This document shows positions 32,925 through 44,172 of a DNA stretch of 64,000 bases, piece after piece (position 1 is the stretch's first letter; each line of letters starts with the position of its first letter). Both the position numbers and the translations under genes were made by a program. A model generated the notes under the pieces. That model did not search any database. It worked only from the letters and a program-made list of their open reading frames with translations, and was not told the DNA's origin. The DNA is taken from assembly GCF_030035675.1 (NCBI RefSeq), contig NC_084482.1, positions 227,380,943 to 227,444,942 of the forward strand. The letters are read 5' to 3'. This DNA comes from Rhineura floridana (lineage: Eukaryota > Chordata > Lepidosauria > Squamata > Rhineuridae).

Positions 32925-33610
32925 TTATTTATTTATTTAATTTGAATCCCACCTTTCCTCCCAGCAGGAGCCCAGGGCGGCAAACAAAGCACTAAAACAC
33001 TTTAAAACATCATAAAAACAGATCTTAAAATACATTAACAAATCAGCATTAAAAACATTTTAAAAAACAATATTAGAGACAGCCCCATGGTTGTCATGGC
33101 AGCCATGAAGCCCTGAGCTGCACCTGTGAGTCTAACCTCAGCATGTATGTTGAAGTCACCCAGGACCATCAACTTGGGGAACCGCAACACCGATGCGGAC
33201 ACCAGCTCCACAAGGGAGACTTCTGGGCAGTGGGGTGGCCGGTACTCCAACAAAATCCCCACTCTTGTCTCCCTGACCCAACGCCAGGCACACACACTCA
33301 CAGCTGGAGGTGTCAGGGACAGGGTACCTGGCGGGGGAGATAGATTCCCTGCAGGCAATTACGACCCCACCTCCCCATCCCCTGGATCTAGACTGCTGGA
33401 GTGCCACAAAACCTGGTGGGCAGAGCTGGGAGAGACCTACTCCACCTTGGTCATTTAGGCAGGTTTCGGTAATGCAAGCAAGGTCGGCACATTCATCCAG
33501 GATTAAGTCCTGAATGAAAGTGGTTTCCTTAGTCACTGACTTTGCCTTCATCAGCAGGACAGTAAGATCCAGGGAGTTCCCAGCATAGCTACCAGTGTCC
33601 CGAGGGTTGG
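32925..33610 (-). mobile_element. L2-type LINE, endonuclease part joined to 3' tail
   Basis: On the minus strand, DLILDECADLACITETCLND and LMVLGDFNIHAEVRLTGAA are APE endonuclease motifs. Directly after them (about 33060) comes the 3' tail with CTCCTGCTGGGAGG and an AAATAAATAAAT end at 32925-33040. The whole reverse transcriptase region is absent, so this is an internally deleted copy. Confidence 0.7.
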
Positions 33611-34049
33611 AAGGGGGACCGGAAGGGATGTAAGCATGAACTCGTGTCTTATATCCCTTCCCCTGGCACAGCCAATCTGCCTCCCACCGTACGTCCCCTG
33701 CCCAATAATGGCAGGCCCCTGACTACTCCCATTCGCCCTGTATTTGTGCATCTTCAAAGTCCAGAGCACCTTTGATACCCTGCCCAATATTACCTCCATG
33801 GCAGGCCTCTGAATACTCCTACCCTGGCACAGGTTAAAAGAAGCCAGACTCAGAGGGGGGGAGCCTTGGCTAGACATGGCTCTTATGAGGGGAAGCTCTC
33901 TTCCCCACCCTCTGGCAGTTGTCTTCTCCCTTGAGAGCCCCAACTGGCTTAAGCTGGCACCCGGGCCTTGCAGGGAGTAGCAATTGAAACCCAAGGAAGC
34001 CTGCAGATCCAGTTGTGCAGGAGGCCACAGCAGCAACAGGGGTAGGTTC
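33611..34049. other. Unassigned, possibly L2 5' region
   Basis: It continues upstream (minus sense) of the endonuclease frame and may be the element's 5' region. No motif was recognised. Confidence 0.3.
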
Positions 34050-34275
34050 TGCTGGGTTCCTCTCAACTTATGTTGACCCTCAGAATCAGCGACCTCCAAG
34101 AGCATCTGTCATGAACCACCCTGTTCAGATCTTGCAAGTTCACGTCTGTGGCTTCCTTTATGGAATCAATCCATCTCTTGTTTGGCCTTCCTCTTTTTCT
34201 ACTCCCTTCTGTTTTTCCCAGCATGATTGTCTTTTCTAGTGAGTGATGTCTTCTCATTATGTGTCCAAATTGTCA
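34050..34275 (-). mobile_element. RTE/BovB LINE 3' fragment
   Basis: The minus strand reads MRRHHSLEKTIMLGKTEGSR, KRGRPNKRWIDSI and DLNRVVHDRCSWRSL, the BovB C-terminal region (GHxMRRxDSLEKxxMLGKxEGRR). A single open stretch of about 64 codons remains. Confidence 0.85.
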
Positions 34276-34279
34276 TGGA

Positions 34280-34735
34280 AACCTGAATTCAAGATGGTTG
34301 CATAGAAAAGAATTGTGGGGTTTCATTTCTTAATGTGGGATCTTAACATCTGGTTAACATCTGGCTTCTGTATTAGAGCTGTGAGTTGTCAGTTTTATTT
34401 CCCAGCTTTGGGTAATCAGAGGCCCACCCTAACACCCCCTTATCAGTAGAAGCTGGGCAAGGTTATAAAGTCTGGGAGGCTTTAGGGAGGATGTTCCATT
34501 TGGCTGGTGATTGATGGGCCCTTAATCCATGAAGAAATTTCCTGATTGGTTAATTGGATCCGGCCTGTTGCTGGGCAGTTTGCCCTAAGTATGGGGCTCA
34601 AACCTTACCTTTCGTTCATCTCCTGGATCCCTTCATGCCTAATTGATGTTGCCTGCTGAGTTTCCATTTTGCATCAACTATCCTGACTGTTCCTCTGTCT
34701 GAGGAGAGGGGGGCTGTGCAACTGTCTACCTGTAT
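34280..34735. other. No gene seen
   Basis: Moderate-GC sequence between a BovB and a CR1 fragment. No frame or repeat end was recognised. Confidence 0.45.
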
Positions 34736-35245
34736 TAGAATAGTAGAGTTGGAAGGGGCCTATAAGGCCATCAAGTCCACCCCCCTGCGCAATGCAGAAA
34801 TCCACATCAAATCAATCCCAATAAATGGCTGTCCAGTTGTCTCTTGAATGCCTCCAGTGTTGGAGAGCCCACTACCTCTCTAGTTCATTGGTTCCATTGT
34901 CGTATGGCTCTAATAGTTAGGAAGTTTTTCCTGATGTCCAGTCAAAATCTAGCTTCCTGCAACTTGAGCCCATTATTCTGTGTCCTGCACTCTGGGACGA
35001 TCGAGAAGAGATCCCGGCCTTCCTCTGTGTGACAACCTTTCAAGTACTTGAAGAGTGCTATCATATCTCCCCTCAGTCTTCTCTTCTCCGGGCTAAACAT
35101 GCTCAATTCTTTCAGTCTCTCCTCATAGGGCTTTGTTTCCAGTCCCCTGATCATCCTTGTTGCCCTCCTCTGAACCTGTTCCAGTTTGTCTGCATCGTTC
35201 TTAAAGTGCGGAGACCAGAACTGGACATAGTATTCAGATGAAGCC
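34736..35245 (-). mobile_element. CR1 LINE 3' fragment
   Basis: Minus strand: the CR1 terminus (TTGGAAGGGGCCTATAAGGC at 34748) preceded by coding for [20 protein letters not shown] and [20 protein letters not shown], the CR1 C-terminus. 5'-truncated, with frameshifts. Confidence 0.85.
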
Positions 35246-35255
35246 TAAGCAGTGC

Positions 35256-38200
35256 TTAGGGGCATACACTCAACCTTATTTTTGTTTCTGGACATGGGGA
35301 TAGTGATCTGGATGTGGGGAGTTTTACATCTCTCCCTTTGTCATGGACAGATCACTGCTTGCTGAAGTTTAGACTTTCAGCGACCTTTTCCCTCCGCAAG
35401 GGTGGGGGACCTATTAAATTGGTCCGCCCCCAGAGACTAATGAATCCTGAAGGTTTTCAAAGGGCTCTGGGGGATTTTCCGGCTGATAGGACCGGCGCTC
35501 CTGTTGAAGCCCTGGTTAATCTGTGGAATGCGGAGATGGCCCGGGCTGTCGACACGATCGCTCCTGCGCGCCCTCTCCTTTGCAGAACTCATTCAGCTCC
35601 TTGGTATACTCTAGAGTTGAGGGCAATGAAGCAAGATAGGAGGCGGCTTGAGCGGAGATGGAGACGAACTCCTCATGAATGCAACTATACGCTGGTTTGT
35701 GCTTTCACCAAGCGGTATATAGGAGCCGTGAGGGCGGCGAAAAAACAATATTTCGCCGCCACTATTAAGGCATCTCTCTCCCGCCCAGCGGAGCTTTTTA
35801 GAGTTGTCTGAGGGCTACTCCATCTAGGCCTTCAGGACACTGTAGATACTTCAGTGGCCCGCTGCAATGAGTTTGCTGAGCACTTCCAGCATAAGATCTT
35901 ACGCATTCGTCGGGACCTAGACTCTCATTTTATAGCAGATAACCCTAGTGAGGTGTCTGGTGCACAGTCTTATCATGTTTTGTTGGATGAGTTTCAGTCG
36001 GTTCAGTTCGAGGACGTGGACAAGGTGCTTGGACAGGTACGTGCAACCACTTCGGTACTAGATCCTTGCCCCTCTTGGCTAATAAAAACTGGCAAGGAGG
36101 GAACAGTTGGCTGGGCCAGGGAAGTGATAAATGCCTCCTTGCGAGAGGGAGTGGTCCCTGGCTGTCTGAAGGAGGCAGCAGTGAGACCACTCCTGAAAAA
36201 GCCTTCCCTGGACCCAGAGGATTTCAGCAGCTACAGACCAGTGGCAAATGTTCCATATCTCGGCAAGATCTTGGAACAAGTGGTTGCTGACCAGCTCCAG
36301 GCGCTATTGGATGAAACCGATTATCTAGATCCATTTCAATCGGGTTTCAGGCCCGGTTTCGGCACTGAGACGGCCTTGGTCGCCCTGTTTGATGATCTAT
36401 GTCGGGAGAGAGACAGAGGGAGTGTAACTCTGTTGATTCTCCTTGATCTCTCAGCGGCTTTTGATACCATCGACCATGGTATCCTTCTGGAGAGGCTTGC
36501 GGAGTTGGGAGTTGGAGGCACTGCGTGGCAGTGGTTCCGCTCCTACTTGGCAGGCCGTCTCCAGAAGATAGTGCTTGGGGAACATTGCTCGACACCGTGG
36601 GTACTCCAATGTGGGGTCCCGCAGGGTTCGGTTTTGTCTCCCATGCTTTTTAACATCTATATGAAGCCGTTGGGTGCGGTCATCAGGAGTTTTGGAGTGC
36701 GTTGTCACCAGTACGCTGATGACACGCAGCTCTACTTCTCCTTTTCATCTTCCTCAGGTGAGGCGGTCAATGTGATGAACCGTTGTCTGGACGTGACAAT
36801 GGACTGGATGAGAACTAACAAACTGAGGCTCAATCCTGATAAGACTGAGATGCTGTTGGTGGATGGTTTTTCCAATCAGATGGTGGATACATATCCTGTC
36901 CTGGATGGGGTTACACTCCCCCTAAAGGAACAGGTTTGTAGTCTGGGAGTCGTTCTAGACTCTTCCCTGTCACTTGAGGCTCATGTAGCCTCGGTGGCAC
37001 GGAATGCGTTCTACCAACTTCGATTGGTAGCCCAGCTACGTCCCTACCTGAGTAAGGAGGATCTTACATCAGTAGTACATCCTCTGGTAACCTCACGTTT
37101 GGATTACTGTAATGCGCTCTACGTAGGGCTACCTCTGAAGACGGTTCGGAAGCTACAGCTGGTGCAAAATGGGGCGGCCAGACTGCTAACAAGAACGAAG
37201 CGGTCTGACCATATAACACCTGTTTTGGCCTGCTTGCACTGGCTTCCAATACGCTTCCGGGCCAAATTCAAAGTGTTGGTATTAACCTATAAAGCCTTAT
37301 ATGGCGCGGGACCTCAATATCTGTCGGAACGCCTCTCCCGCTATGAACCGGCTCGTACACTACGGTCTGCTACGAAGACCCTCCTCCGGGTCCCGACTCA
37401 TAGGGAGGCCCGGAGGGCAGTGACAAGATCAAGGGCCTTCTCAGTGGTGGCCCCTGAACTATGGAATAGTCTCCCCGAGGAGGTTCGCCTGGCACCGACA
37501 CTATCATCCTTTCAGCGCCAGGTTAAAACCTTTCTCTACTCCGAGGCATTTTAATTTTTTGTTAATGACTGTAATGTTTGTAATTTGATTTTAGCCTTTG
37601 CTGTTTTGTATTATATTGTATTTTATTGTATCTATGTTCACCGCCCAGTGTCGGAAGGCAGAGCTGGGGTCCCAATCCCGGGGAGCTGAATCCCGGAGAG
37701 TTGGGAGAAGAGTATTCGGATGGATGGCAGAGGGAAGGGGGAGGAACTTCCCCCCTTTGGAGCGAAGACGAAACAGAGGAACTGCCAGTGATAAGGTCGC
37801 TTAGCAACGGGGAGCCTGAGCCCTCCCTGGACATTCTCACGTCTCCCCCTCTTTCAGGCTCAGAGCAAGAGGGGAAAGAGGGAGGGCTGCTCACAGCCGA
37901 AAAGCGGGGAGGCAGTTTACCATCAGCCCCTCCCCTATCCCCCATCCTGGAATCAGAAACTTCAGAAGAGGAGGGGGTGATGCTTCCCCCCTCACCGCGC
38001 ACATGCAGACAGCTGAAAAGACAGGAGAGAAGGGGGGGAAGGCGGGCAGTACCTGAGGGGCAGTTAAGGAGGAGCGAAAGATTGCGCGCCCGTTTGGCCC
38101 CTTCTTAAAGAACAGGCGGGAAGAAGTCCCTTGCTCTGTCAACTTTCTCCCAATGCCGCAGGACCTGTATCCCTGTATTGCTTCATGAGAAAACGCAGTC

Positions 38201-38338
38201 TTTGTTTGGACATTACCCTAATAAAACACGAATTAACTACAGCCGTTGGTCTGGTTCCTGAGTCACATCCTGGGCCTGACACCCAGAGAGCTATTGCTAG
38301 TCGGGCGGTATATAAGTTTTAAAAATAAATAAATAAAT
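35256..38338 (+). mobile_element. L2 LINE, nearly intact reverse transcriptase, with a solo LTR in its tail
   Basis: The frame runs from the end of the endonuclease domain (LPLSWTDHCLLKFRL near 35330) to a stop at 37552-37554, about 747 codons, broken by a single TGA at 35809-35811 (a likely CGA to TGA change). Reverse transcriptase boxes are all present: LKKPSLDPEDFSSYRPVANV, QSGFRPGFGTETALVAL, LLDLSAAFDTIDHGI, CGVPQGSVLSPMLFNIY and HQYADDTQLYF near 36708-36740, then LDYCNALYVGLPLKTVRKLQ and APELWNSLPEEV. The 5' end is truncated within the endonuclease domain. The 3' end (GGGCGGTATATAAG, then AAATAAATAAAT) is cut by an LTR at 37649-38281. This is the best preserved L2 reverse transcriptase in the window. 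Confidence 0.9.
37649..38281. mobile_element. Solo LTR (family 1 copy, 633 bp)
   Basis: Begins TGTCGGAAGG and ends GGGCCTGACA, with the 5-bp duplication CCCAG at 37644-37648 and 38282-38286. Removing it restores the expected L2 tail (CACCGCCCAGAGAGC). It carries an acidic then basic open stretch ending RRSERLRARLAPS, and AATAAAA near 38220. A relative with the same plan is at 49035-49681. LTR retrotransposon, family not settled (gypsy-like is a guess). Only the LTR is left. Confidence 0.85.
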
Positions 38339-38344
38339 AGAGGG

Positions 38345-38880
38345 GAACTAATACTTCACGCAACTTGGAAACTATACTTCTGTTAATGCAGCCTAATATT
38401 GCATTTGCCTTTTTTGCAGCCACATCACACTTTTGGCTCATATTCAGCTTGCGATCAATGACAATTCCAAGATCCTTATCGCATGTCGTATTGCTGAGTC
38501 AACTCTTCCCCATCTTATAACTGTGCATTTGGTTTCTTTTTCCTAAGTGTCGAACTTTGCATTTATCCCTGTTGAATTTCATTCTGTTGTTTTCAGCCCA
38601 ATGCTCCAGCCTATTAAGGTCCTTTGAATTTTCTTTCTGTCTTCCGTGGTATTAGCTATGCCCCCCAATTTTGTATCATCTGCAAATTGGATAAGCATGC
38701 TCTGTACCTCCTCATCCAAGTCGTTAATAAAAAGGTTGAAGAGTGCTGGACCCAGGACCGAGCCCTGTGATACCCCACTTGTTACTTCTGTCCAGTTTGA
38801 AAAGGAACCATTGATAAGCACTCTTTGAGAACGATTCTGGAACCAACTGTGCTTTACCTTGCCCCTTTTGAGTGCTGAGA
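38345..38880 (-). mobile_element. CR1 LINE internal fragment
   Basis: Minus strand: SNWTEVTSGVSQGSVLGPAL, FNLFINDLDEEVQS and FADDTKLGGIANTTEDRKKI are CR1 reverse transcriptase boxes including the catalytic FADD. It is truncated on both sides and frameshifted. Confidence 0.85.
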
Positions 38881-38884
38881 TTAA

Positions 38885-39295
38885 GGAACTATTTTGCTGC
38901 TGTAACTGTGCACCTCTTTCATTCTTTAATTATTTCTATTTACCAGTGTGAGTTCATTCAGGAGAGGGTTGGCTCTGAACCGGTACTTTGGCCGCTGACC
39001 ACAACTACTGTGTGAATTGGGTATTTTGTTTAAAGGCTTCAGAGCAAGGAGTTCCTGTTTGGCTCTTGCTGTCTGTAATCCTTGGCAAGTTTTCTGGGCT
39101 CCGAGTTTCCCTTTGGCTCAGGGTAGTTAAACAGTATAAAGGGTGGTGGCTGTCTACTACACTGCAGGGCTGTTATGAGCGGGCACAGCCTTGGAAGAGC
39201 AGGATATTTTGCCAGAGTCAATTTGCTTGAGTGGGGAATTTGCTTCTGGGATGGTGGAGGGTGTCCTGGGAGAGCTCCCCTCCCTCACACAAAAA
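38885..39295. other. No gene seen
   Basis: Sequence between the CR1 and BovB pieces; no frame or repeat end recognised. Confidence 0.45.
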
Positions 39296-39299
39296 GTAT

Positions 39300-41912
39300 T
39301 ATAAGCTCAGTTTCATCCTTTTAGCTTCTAGTGATAGTTCTGGTTTAAATTGTTCTAACACCCAATTATTTGTCTTTTTTGCGGTCCATGGTACCCGCAA
39401 AGCTCTACTCCAACACCACATTTCAAATGAGTTGATTTTTCTTTTCATTGTCCAACTTTCACATCCATACATAGAGATCGGGAATACCATGGTCTGAAAG
39501 ATCTTGACTTTGGTGTTCCGTGATGCATCTTTGCATTTGGGATCTATTCTCGTAGCTACCCTACCCAGTCCAAGACTTCTTCTGATTTCTTGACTATTGT
39601 CTCCATTTTGGTTAATAACTGTGCCAAGGTATTAATAATACCTTGACAACTTCAGTGTCCTCATTGCCAACTTTAAAGTTTTATAAATCTTCTGTTGTCA
39701 GTACTTTAGTCTTTTTGACGTTCAGCTGTAGTCCTGCTTTTGTGCTTTTCCCTTTAATTTTCATCAGCATTCATTTCAAATCATTACTGGTTTCTGCTAG
39801 TAGTATAGTATCGTCTGCATATCTTAATTTACTGATATTTCTCCCTCCAATTTTAACATCTCCTTCATCTTGGACCGTTCCTGCTTTCCATATGATAGGT
39901 TCTGCATATAGATTAAATAAATAGGGTGATAAGATACACCCCTGTCTCACACCCTTTCTGATGGGGAACCAATTGGTTTCTCCATATTCTGTTCTTACGG
40001 GAGCCTCTTGTGCAGAATATAGGTTGCGCATCAGGACAATTAGATGCTGTGGCACCCCCATTTCTTTTAAAGCATCCCATCGTTTTTCATGATCTACACA
40101 ATCTAAGGCTTTGCTGTAATCTATAAAGCACAGGGTGATTTCCTTCTGAATTCCTTGGTCTGTTCCATTATCCAATGTATGTTTGCTATATGATCTCTTG
40201 TGCCTCTTCCCTTTCTAAATCCAGCTTGGACGTCTGGCACTTCTCGCTCCATATATGGTAAGAGTCTTTACTTTACTTGCATGGCATATTAAGGCAATAA
40301 TTTCAAAATTACTGCATTCCCTGGAATCCCCTGTCTTTGGAGTTGAGATGTATATTGAATGCTTCCAGTCTGTGGTCCATTGTTTTCTTTTCCATATTTG
40401 TTGACAAACGTGTATCAAAATTTGGACACATTCAGTATCATTAGCTTGTAGCAACTCTGTTGGTATGCCATCTGTTCCTGGTGATTGTTTCTTCCAAGTA
40501 TTTTAAGAGCAGCTTTCACCTCACATTGTAAATTTTCTGGTTCTTCATCATGTGGTTCCTCCGTGAATGAATCTGTCATCCTTGCATCTCTTTTATAGAG
40601 TTCTTCAGTGTACTGCTTCCATCTTCCTTTTATTTTATCTCATTCACTCAGTGTGTTCCCCTGTTGATTATTCAACATCCCTACTCTTGGTCTAAATTTC
40701 CCTTTAATTTCTTCCTGTACTTCTGCATAAAATATCTCAATTTCCTCTTCTTCTGTGTTTGCCATTGGAGCATAGATTGAGATGATGGTTATGTTGATAG
40801 TTGTTATGTGCCTTCAAGTCAATCACGACTTATGGCAACCCTATGAATCAGTGACCTCCAGAGGCATCTGTCATGAACCACCCTGTTCAGTTCCTTCTCA
40901 AAGAGTTGTCCCCCTACGGTCACTTGCCCTCAGTACCCCAAGGGGGGTTCTTTGCTTCCAAGAACAGTCCCAACTCCTTTGGGTCTCTGCTTCCCAGGCA
41001 AAACTCACCCTCCTCCAGGAGTAATGTTACAGTAGTACTGCCACCACCCCTTCTCTTCCTGATTCCTTTCTCTGAGGAAGAGGATCTCAGAGAGCCCTGT
41101 GAGTTCTAAAGGGGTTAACCCTTGTTAATCAACAGTAATCAGTAGCCTCCAGAGGTCAGACTAGATTTAGAATCATTAGTTTCAAGTCAATACACACCAT
41201 CTATAAAAGAGTAGTTTATTTAAAAGAAAATAGAAGTATATGCAAAAGAGAACAGCAATTGTTTCCTTAAAGCCAATCACCCTCAGCTGGGCTACATGAG
41301 ATACATTGGCATAACAAAGGCGAGAGGTTCAATACGGACAAAAGAAAATAAACAAGAGCTTGACTGAACATGCATCTTTCATTTTTATGGAGTTTATGTG
41401 TCAACAAGGGGGGAGTGATCCATGCCTTTGAAGATAAGGGGGCTAGACAGCATCTGTCTCGTGTTGCAGGTAACAGGGGACTAACATATTTGGAGGGAGG
41501 AAGGGGATGCAAGCTGTCCTCTGGGCGTCTATTTTAATTCACTCACACCAACTATTGTAATGTTGATGCATTCTATTTCTTGCTTGAAAATTTCTAACTT
41601 TCCCTGGTTCATACTTCTCACATTCTGTATTCCTCTTGTGTGTGTCGCACAACTCCGGACTCTCCTTTCGCATCTTTGCGCATCAGCCTCTGGGCTTCCT
41701 TTTGGCTTTGACCCAGCTGCGTCATTAGTCACAGCGCTACTCGTACTTGTCCTTTGTTCTTCCCCAGTAGCTTGGTGAGTGCCTTCTGTCCTGGGCGTCT
41801 CATCTTCCAGCAGTATCTCATGTTGAAGGTAACAGGGGGCTAACATTGAGGGAGGGAGGGAGGGAGGGAGGGAGGGGATGCGAGCTGCTCTCTGGGCATT
41901 GGAAAGGGCCAT
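39300..41912 (-). mobile_element. RTE/BovB LINE, most of the length, with an inserted block
   Basis: Minus strand, from right to left: the start of the endonuclease (NVRSMNQGKLEIFKQEIECI, near 41600), then, after an inserted block at about 40800-41549, reverse transcriptase (FIDYSKALDCVDHEKRW, GVRQGCILSPYLFNLYAEPI, KLRYADDTILLAE near 39790-39830) and the C-terminal MYGCESWTMKRKINSFEMWC at 39490-39300. BovB copies itself and BovB-tailed SINEs. The frame is broken in several places. The inserted block contains another BovB 3' end (40800-40900) and an unassigned 600 bp, whose right part (41466-41530) resembles 41820-41900. Confidence 0.85.
41845..41880. repeat. (GGGA)n microsatellite
   Basis: Seven to eight GGGA units within the BovB 5' region. 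Confidence 0.9.
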
Positions 41913-42169
41913 GTTCCTGTCAGATGGGATCCATCCTAGGTTTGTAAATTCCAGCTGTACATAAGTACTGGGCTGTCCACCTTAAATGGAGGAACAGGAG
42001 AGCAGAGTTTTGTTAAAATTGTCTCTCTCTGCATCTCTTTTCACAACCTGTTACCAACCACCTACTGTACAAGGCCTTGAGCTTTAATAGTTATTTCAAA
42101 GTACAAATCATAATATATTCACAGGATTTCTCCACAGTATTTTATCTCCTTTCCCTTTCATTCCATCAG

Positions 42170-43674
42170 GACACATCTGGGGGGTCAAGGCTGAGGATGA
42201 ACCATATGAAGTATCACTGGAAAAAGCTGAGGAGCAGGGGCAGGGGCAGAAACTGAGGAGTCAAGATGGAGCAAAGAGACAAGAGGAGAGACAAACTCAC
42301 ACCGGCGACAAACCTCATATATGCTTGGAGTGTGGAAAGAGCTTCAGTCAGAGTGGCCACCTTACTTTGCATCAAAGATCTCACACAGGGGACAAACCTT
42401 ATAAATGCTTGGAGTGTGGAAAGAGCTTTAGTCAGAGTAGCAACCTTACTTTGCATCAAAGATCTCACACAGGGGAAAAACCTTATAAATGCTTGGAGTG
42501 TGGAAAGTGCTTCAGTCGGAGTGACAAACTTAGTATACATGAAAGAACTCACACAGGGGACAAACCTTATCAATGCTTCGAGTGTGGAAAGTGCTTCAGT
42601 CGGAGTGACAGACTTAGTATACATGAAAGAATTCACACAGGGAACAAACCTTATCAATGCTTCGAGTGTAGAAAAAGCTTCAGAAGGAGTAATGCCCTTA
42701 AGGTGCATCAAAGAATTCACACAGGGGACAAACCTTATAAATGCTTGGAGTGTGGAAAGAGCTTTAGTCAGAGTAGCAACCTTTCTTCGCATCAAAGATC
42801 TCACACAGGGGACAAACCTTATCAATGCTTCAAGTGTGGAAAGAGCTTCCGTGACAGTAGAACCCTTACAGTACATCAAAGAAGTCACACGGGGGACAAA
42901 CCTTATAAATGCTTGGAGTGTGGAAAGAGCTTCTGTCAGAGTGGCCACCTTACTTTGCATCACAGAACTCACACAGGGGACAAACCTTATCAATGCTTGG
43001 AATGTGGAAAGAGCTTCAGTGACAATAGCACCCTTACAGTGCATAAAAGAATTCACACAGGTGACAAACAATATAAATGCTTAGAGTGTGGAAAGAGCTT
43101 CTGTCAGAGTGGCCAGCTTACTTCGCATCAAAGAACTCACACAGGGGAGAAACCTTATAGATGCTTGGAGTGTGGAAAAAGCTTCAGTGAGAGATACACC
43201 CTTAGTATACATGAAAGAAATCACAGAGGGGACAAACCTTATAAATGCTTGGAGTGTGGAAAGAGCTTCAGTCACAGTAGCGCCCTTATGATGCATCAAA
43301 GAAGTCACACAGGGGACAAACCTTATCAATGCTTGGAGTGTGGAAAGCGCTTCAGTCAGCGTTGCCACCTTACTTTGCATCAAAGAACTCACACAGGAGA
43401 CAAACCTTATAAATGCTTGGAGTGTGGAAAGAGCTTCAGTCACAGTAGCGCCCTTCTGATGCATCAAAGAATTCACACAGGGGACAAACCTTATCAATGC
43501 TTCGAGTGTGGAAAAAGCTTCAGATGGAGTAATGCCCTTACAGTGCATCAAAGAACTCACACAGGGGACAAACCTTATCAATGCTTGGAGTGTGGAAAGA
43601 GCTTCAGTCGCAGTAGCACCCTTACTTTGCATCACAGAACGCATACAGGGGACAAACCTTATACATGCTTGTAG
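42170..43674 (+). CDS. C2H2 zinc-finger protein, terminal exon with 16 fingers
   Basis: A pyrimidine-rich tract and TTCCATCAG precede the exon, which starts in phase 1 (matching the linker exons at 7.2-10.6 kb) and runs 501 codons to TAG at 43672-43674. An N-terminal part ([20 protein letters not shown]) typical of reptile zinc-finger exons is followed from 42322 by sixteen fingers on an exact 84-bp period, each C-X2-C-X12-H-X3-H. Nearly all linkers are TGDKPY instead of the usual TGEKPY. DNA-contact residues (-1,2,3,6) by finger: QGHL, QSNL, RDKI, RDRI, RNAV, QSNS, DRTV, QGHL, DSTV, QGQS, EYTI, HSAM, QCHL, HSAM, WNAV, RSTL. A seventeenth finger is decayed past the stop. Such proteins bind DNA in the nucleus; the target is unknown. 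Whether this copy still joins a working KRAB-A exon is doubtful. Confidence 0.9.
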
Positions 43675-43740
43675 TGTTGAAAGACCTTTCGTCAGAATGG
43701 CTACCTTCAGGCGCATCAAAGTATCTGTACAAGGGAAGAG
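43675..43740 (+). pseudogene. Decayed seventeenth zinc finger
   Basis: Directly after the TAG the next 84-bp unit continues: Cys codon, TGA where Gly is expected, then KTFRQNGYLQAHQSIC, in which the second zinc-binding His is Cys. The gene once had at least one more finger; the stop at 43672 shortened it. Confidence 0.85.
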
Positions 43741-43764
43741 ATTTATCAATGCTTTGAAAAGTTT

Positions 43765-43828
43765 GTTTTTATTTATTTATTAGATTTATTAGTGGCCCAT
43801 CTGGCTGGTTGTCCAGCCACTCACAACT
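43765..43828 (-). mobile_element. LINE 3' tail (L2-type)
   Basis: TTTATTTATTTATTAGATTT then GTGGCCCATCTGGCTGGTTG and TCCAGCCACTCAC is the reverse complement of the terminus at 17463-17560. It lies in the presumed 3' UTR region of the zinc-finger gene. Confidence 0.55.
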
Positions 43829-43829
43829 T

Positions 43830-44165
43830 GTTGTCGTTGTTATGCTCCTTCAAGTCGATTACGACTTATGTTGACCCTCAGAATCAGTGACCCCCAATAG
43901 CATCTGTCATGGACCACCCTGTTCAGATCTTGGAAGTTCAGGTCTGTGGCTTCCTTTATGGAATCAAGCCATCTCTTGTTTGGTCCTCCTCTTTTTCTCC
44001 TCCCTCCTGTTTTTCCCAGCATTATTATCTTTTCTAATGAATCATGTCTTCTCATTATGTGTCCAAAGTATGATAATCTCAGTTTCATCATTTTAGCGTC
44101 TAGTGATAGTTTTGGTTGAATTTGTTCTAACACCCAATGACTTTTTTTTTTTGCAGTCCATGGTT
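43830..44165 (-). mobile_element. RTE/BovB LINE 3' fragment
   Basis: Minus strand: LSYFGHIMRRHDSLEKIIML, GKTGGRRKRGGPNKRWLDSI and DLNRVVHDRCYWGS, open for about 97 codons, followed by the shared BovB/SINE 3' end (reverse of TGCTCCTTCAAGTCGATTAC). 5'-truncated. Confidence 0.88.
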
Positions 44166-44166
44166 A

Positions 44167-44172
44167 AATAAA
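44167..44172 (+). terminator. Possible polyadenylation signal
   Basis: AATAAA about 490 bp after the zinc-finger stop codon on the same strand and outside any recognised element. It could serve the zinc-finger transcript. A single hexamer is weak evidence. Confidence 0.25.

Noticed and set aside
42322-43674. Regular 84-bp repeats resembling a repeat-spacer array
   Set aside because: The period is that of 28-residue C2H2 fingers in one frame of a eukaryotic gene; not a CRISPR array.
42214-43749. Long frames of 200-290 codons on both strands within the zinc-finger exon
   Set aside because: Shadows of the 84-bp repeat; only the frame with the C2H2 pattern carries Cys and His at fixed places.
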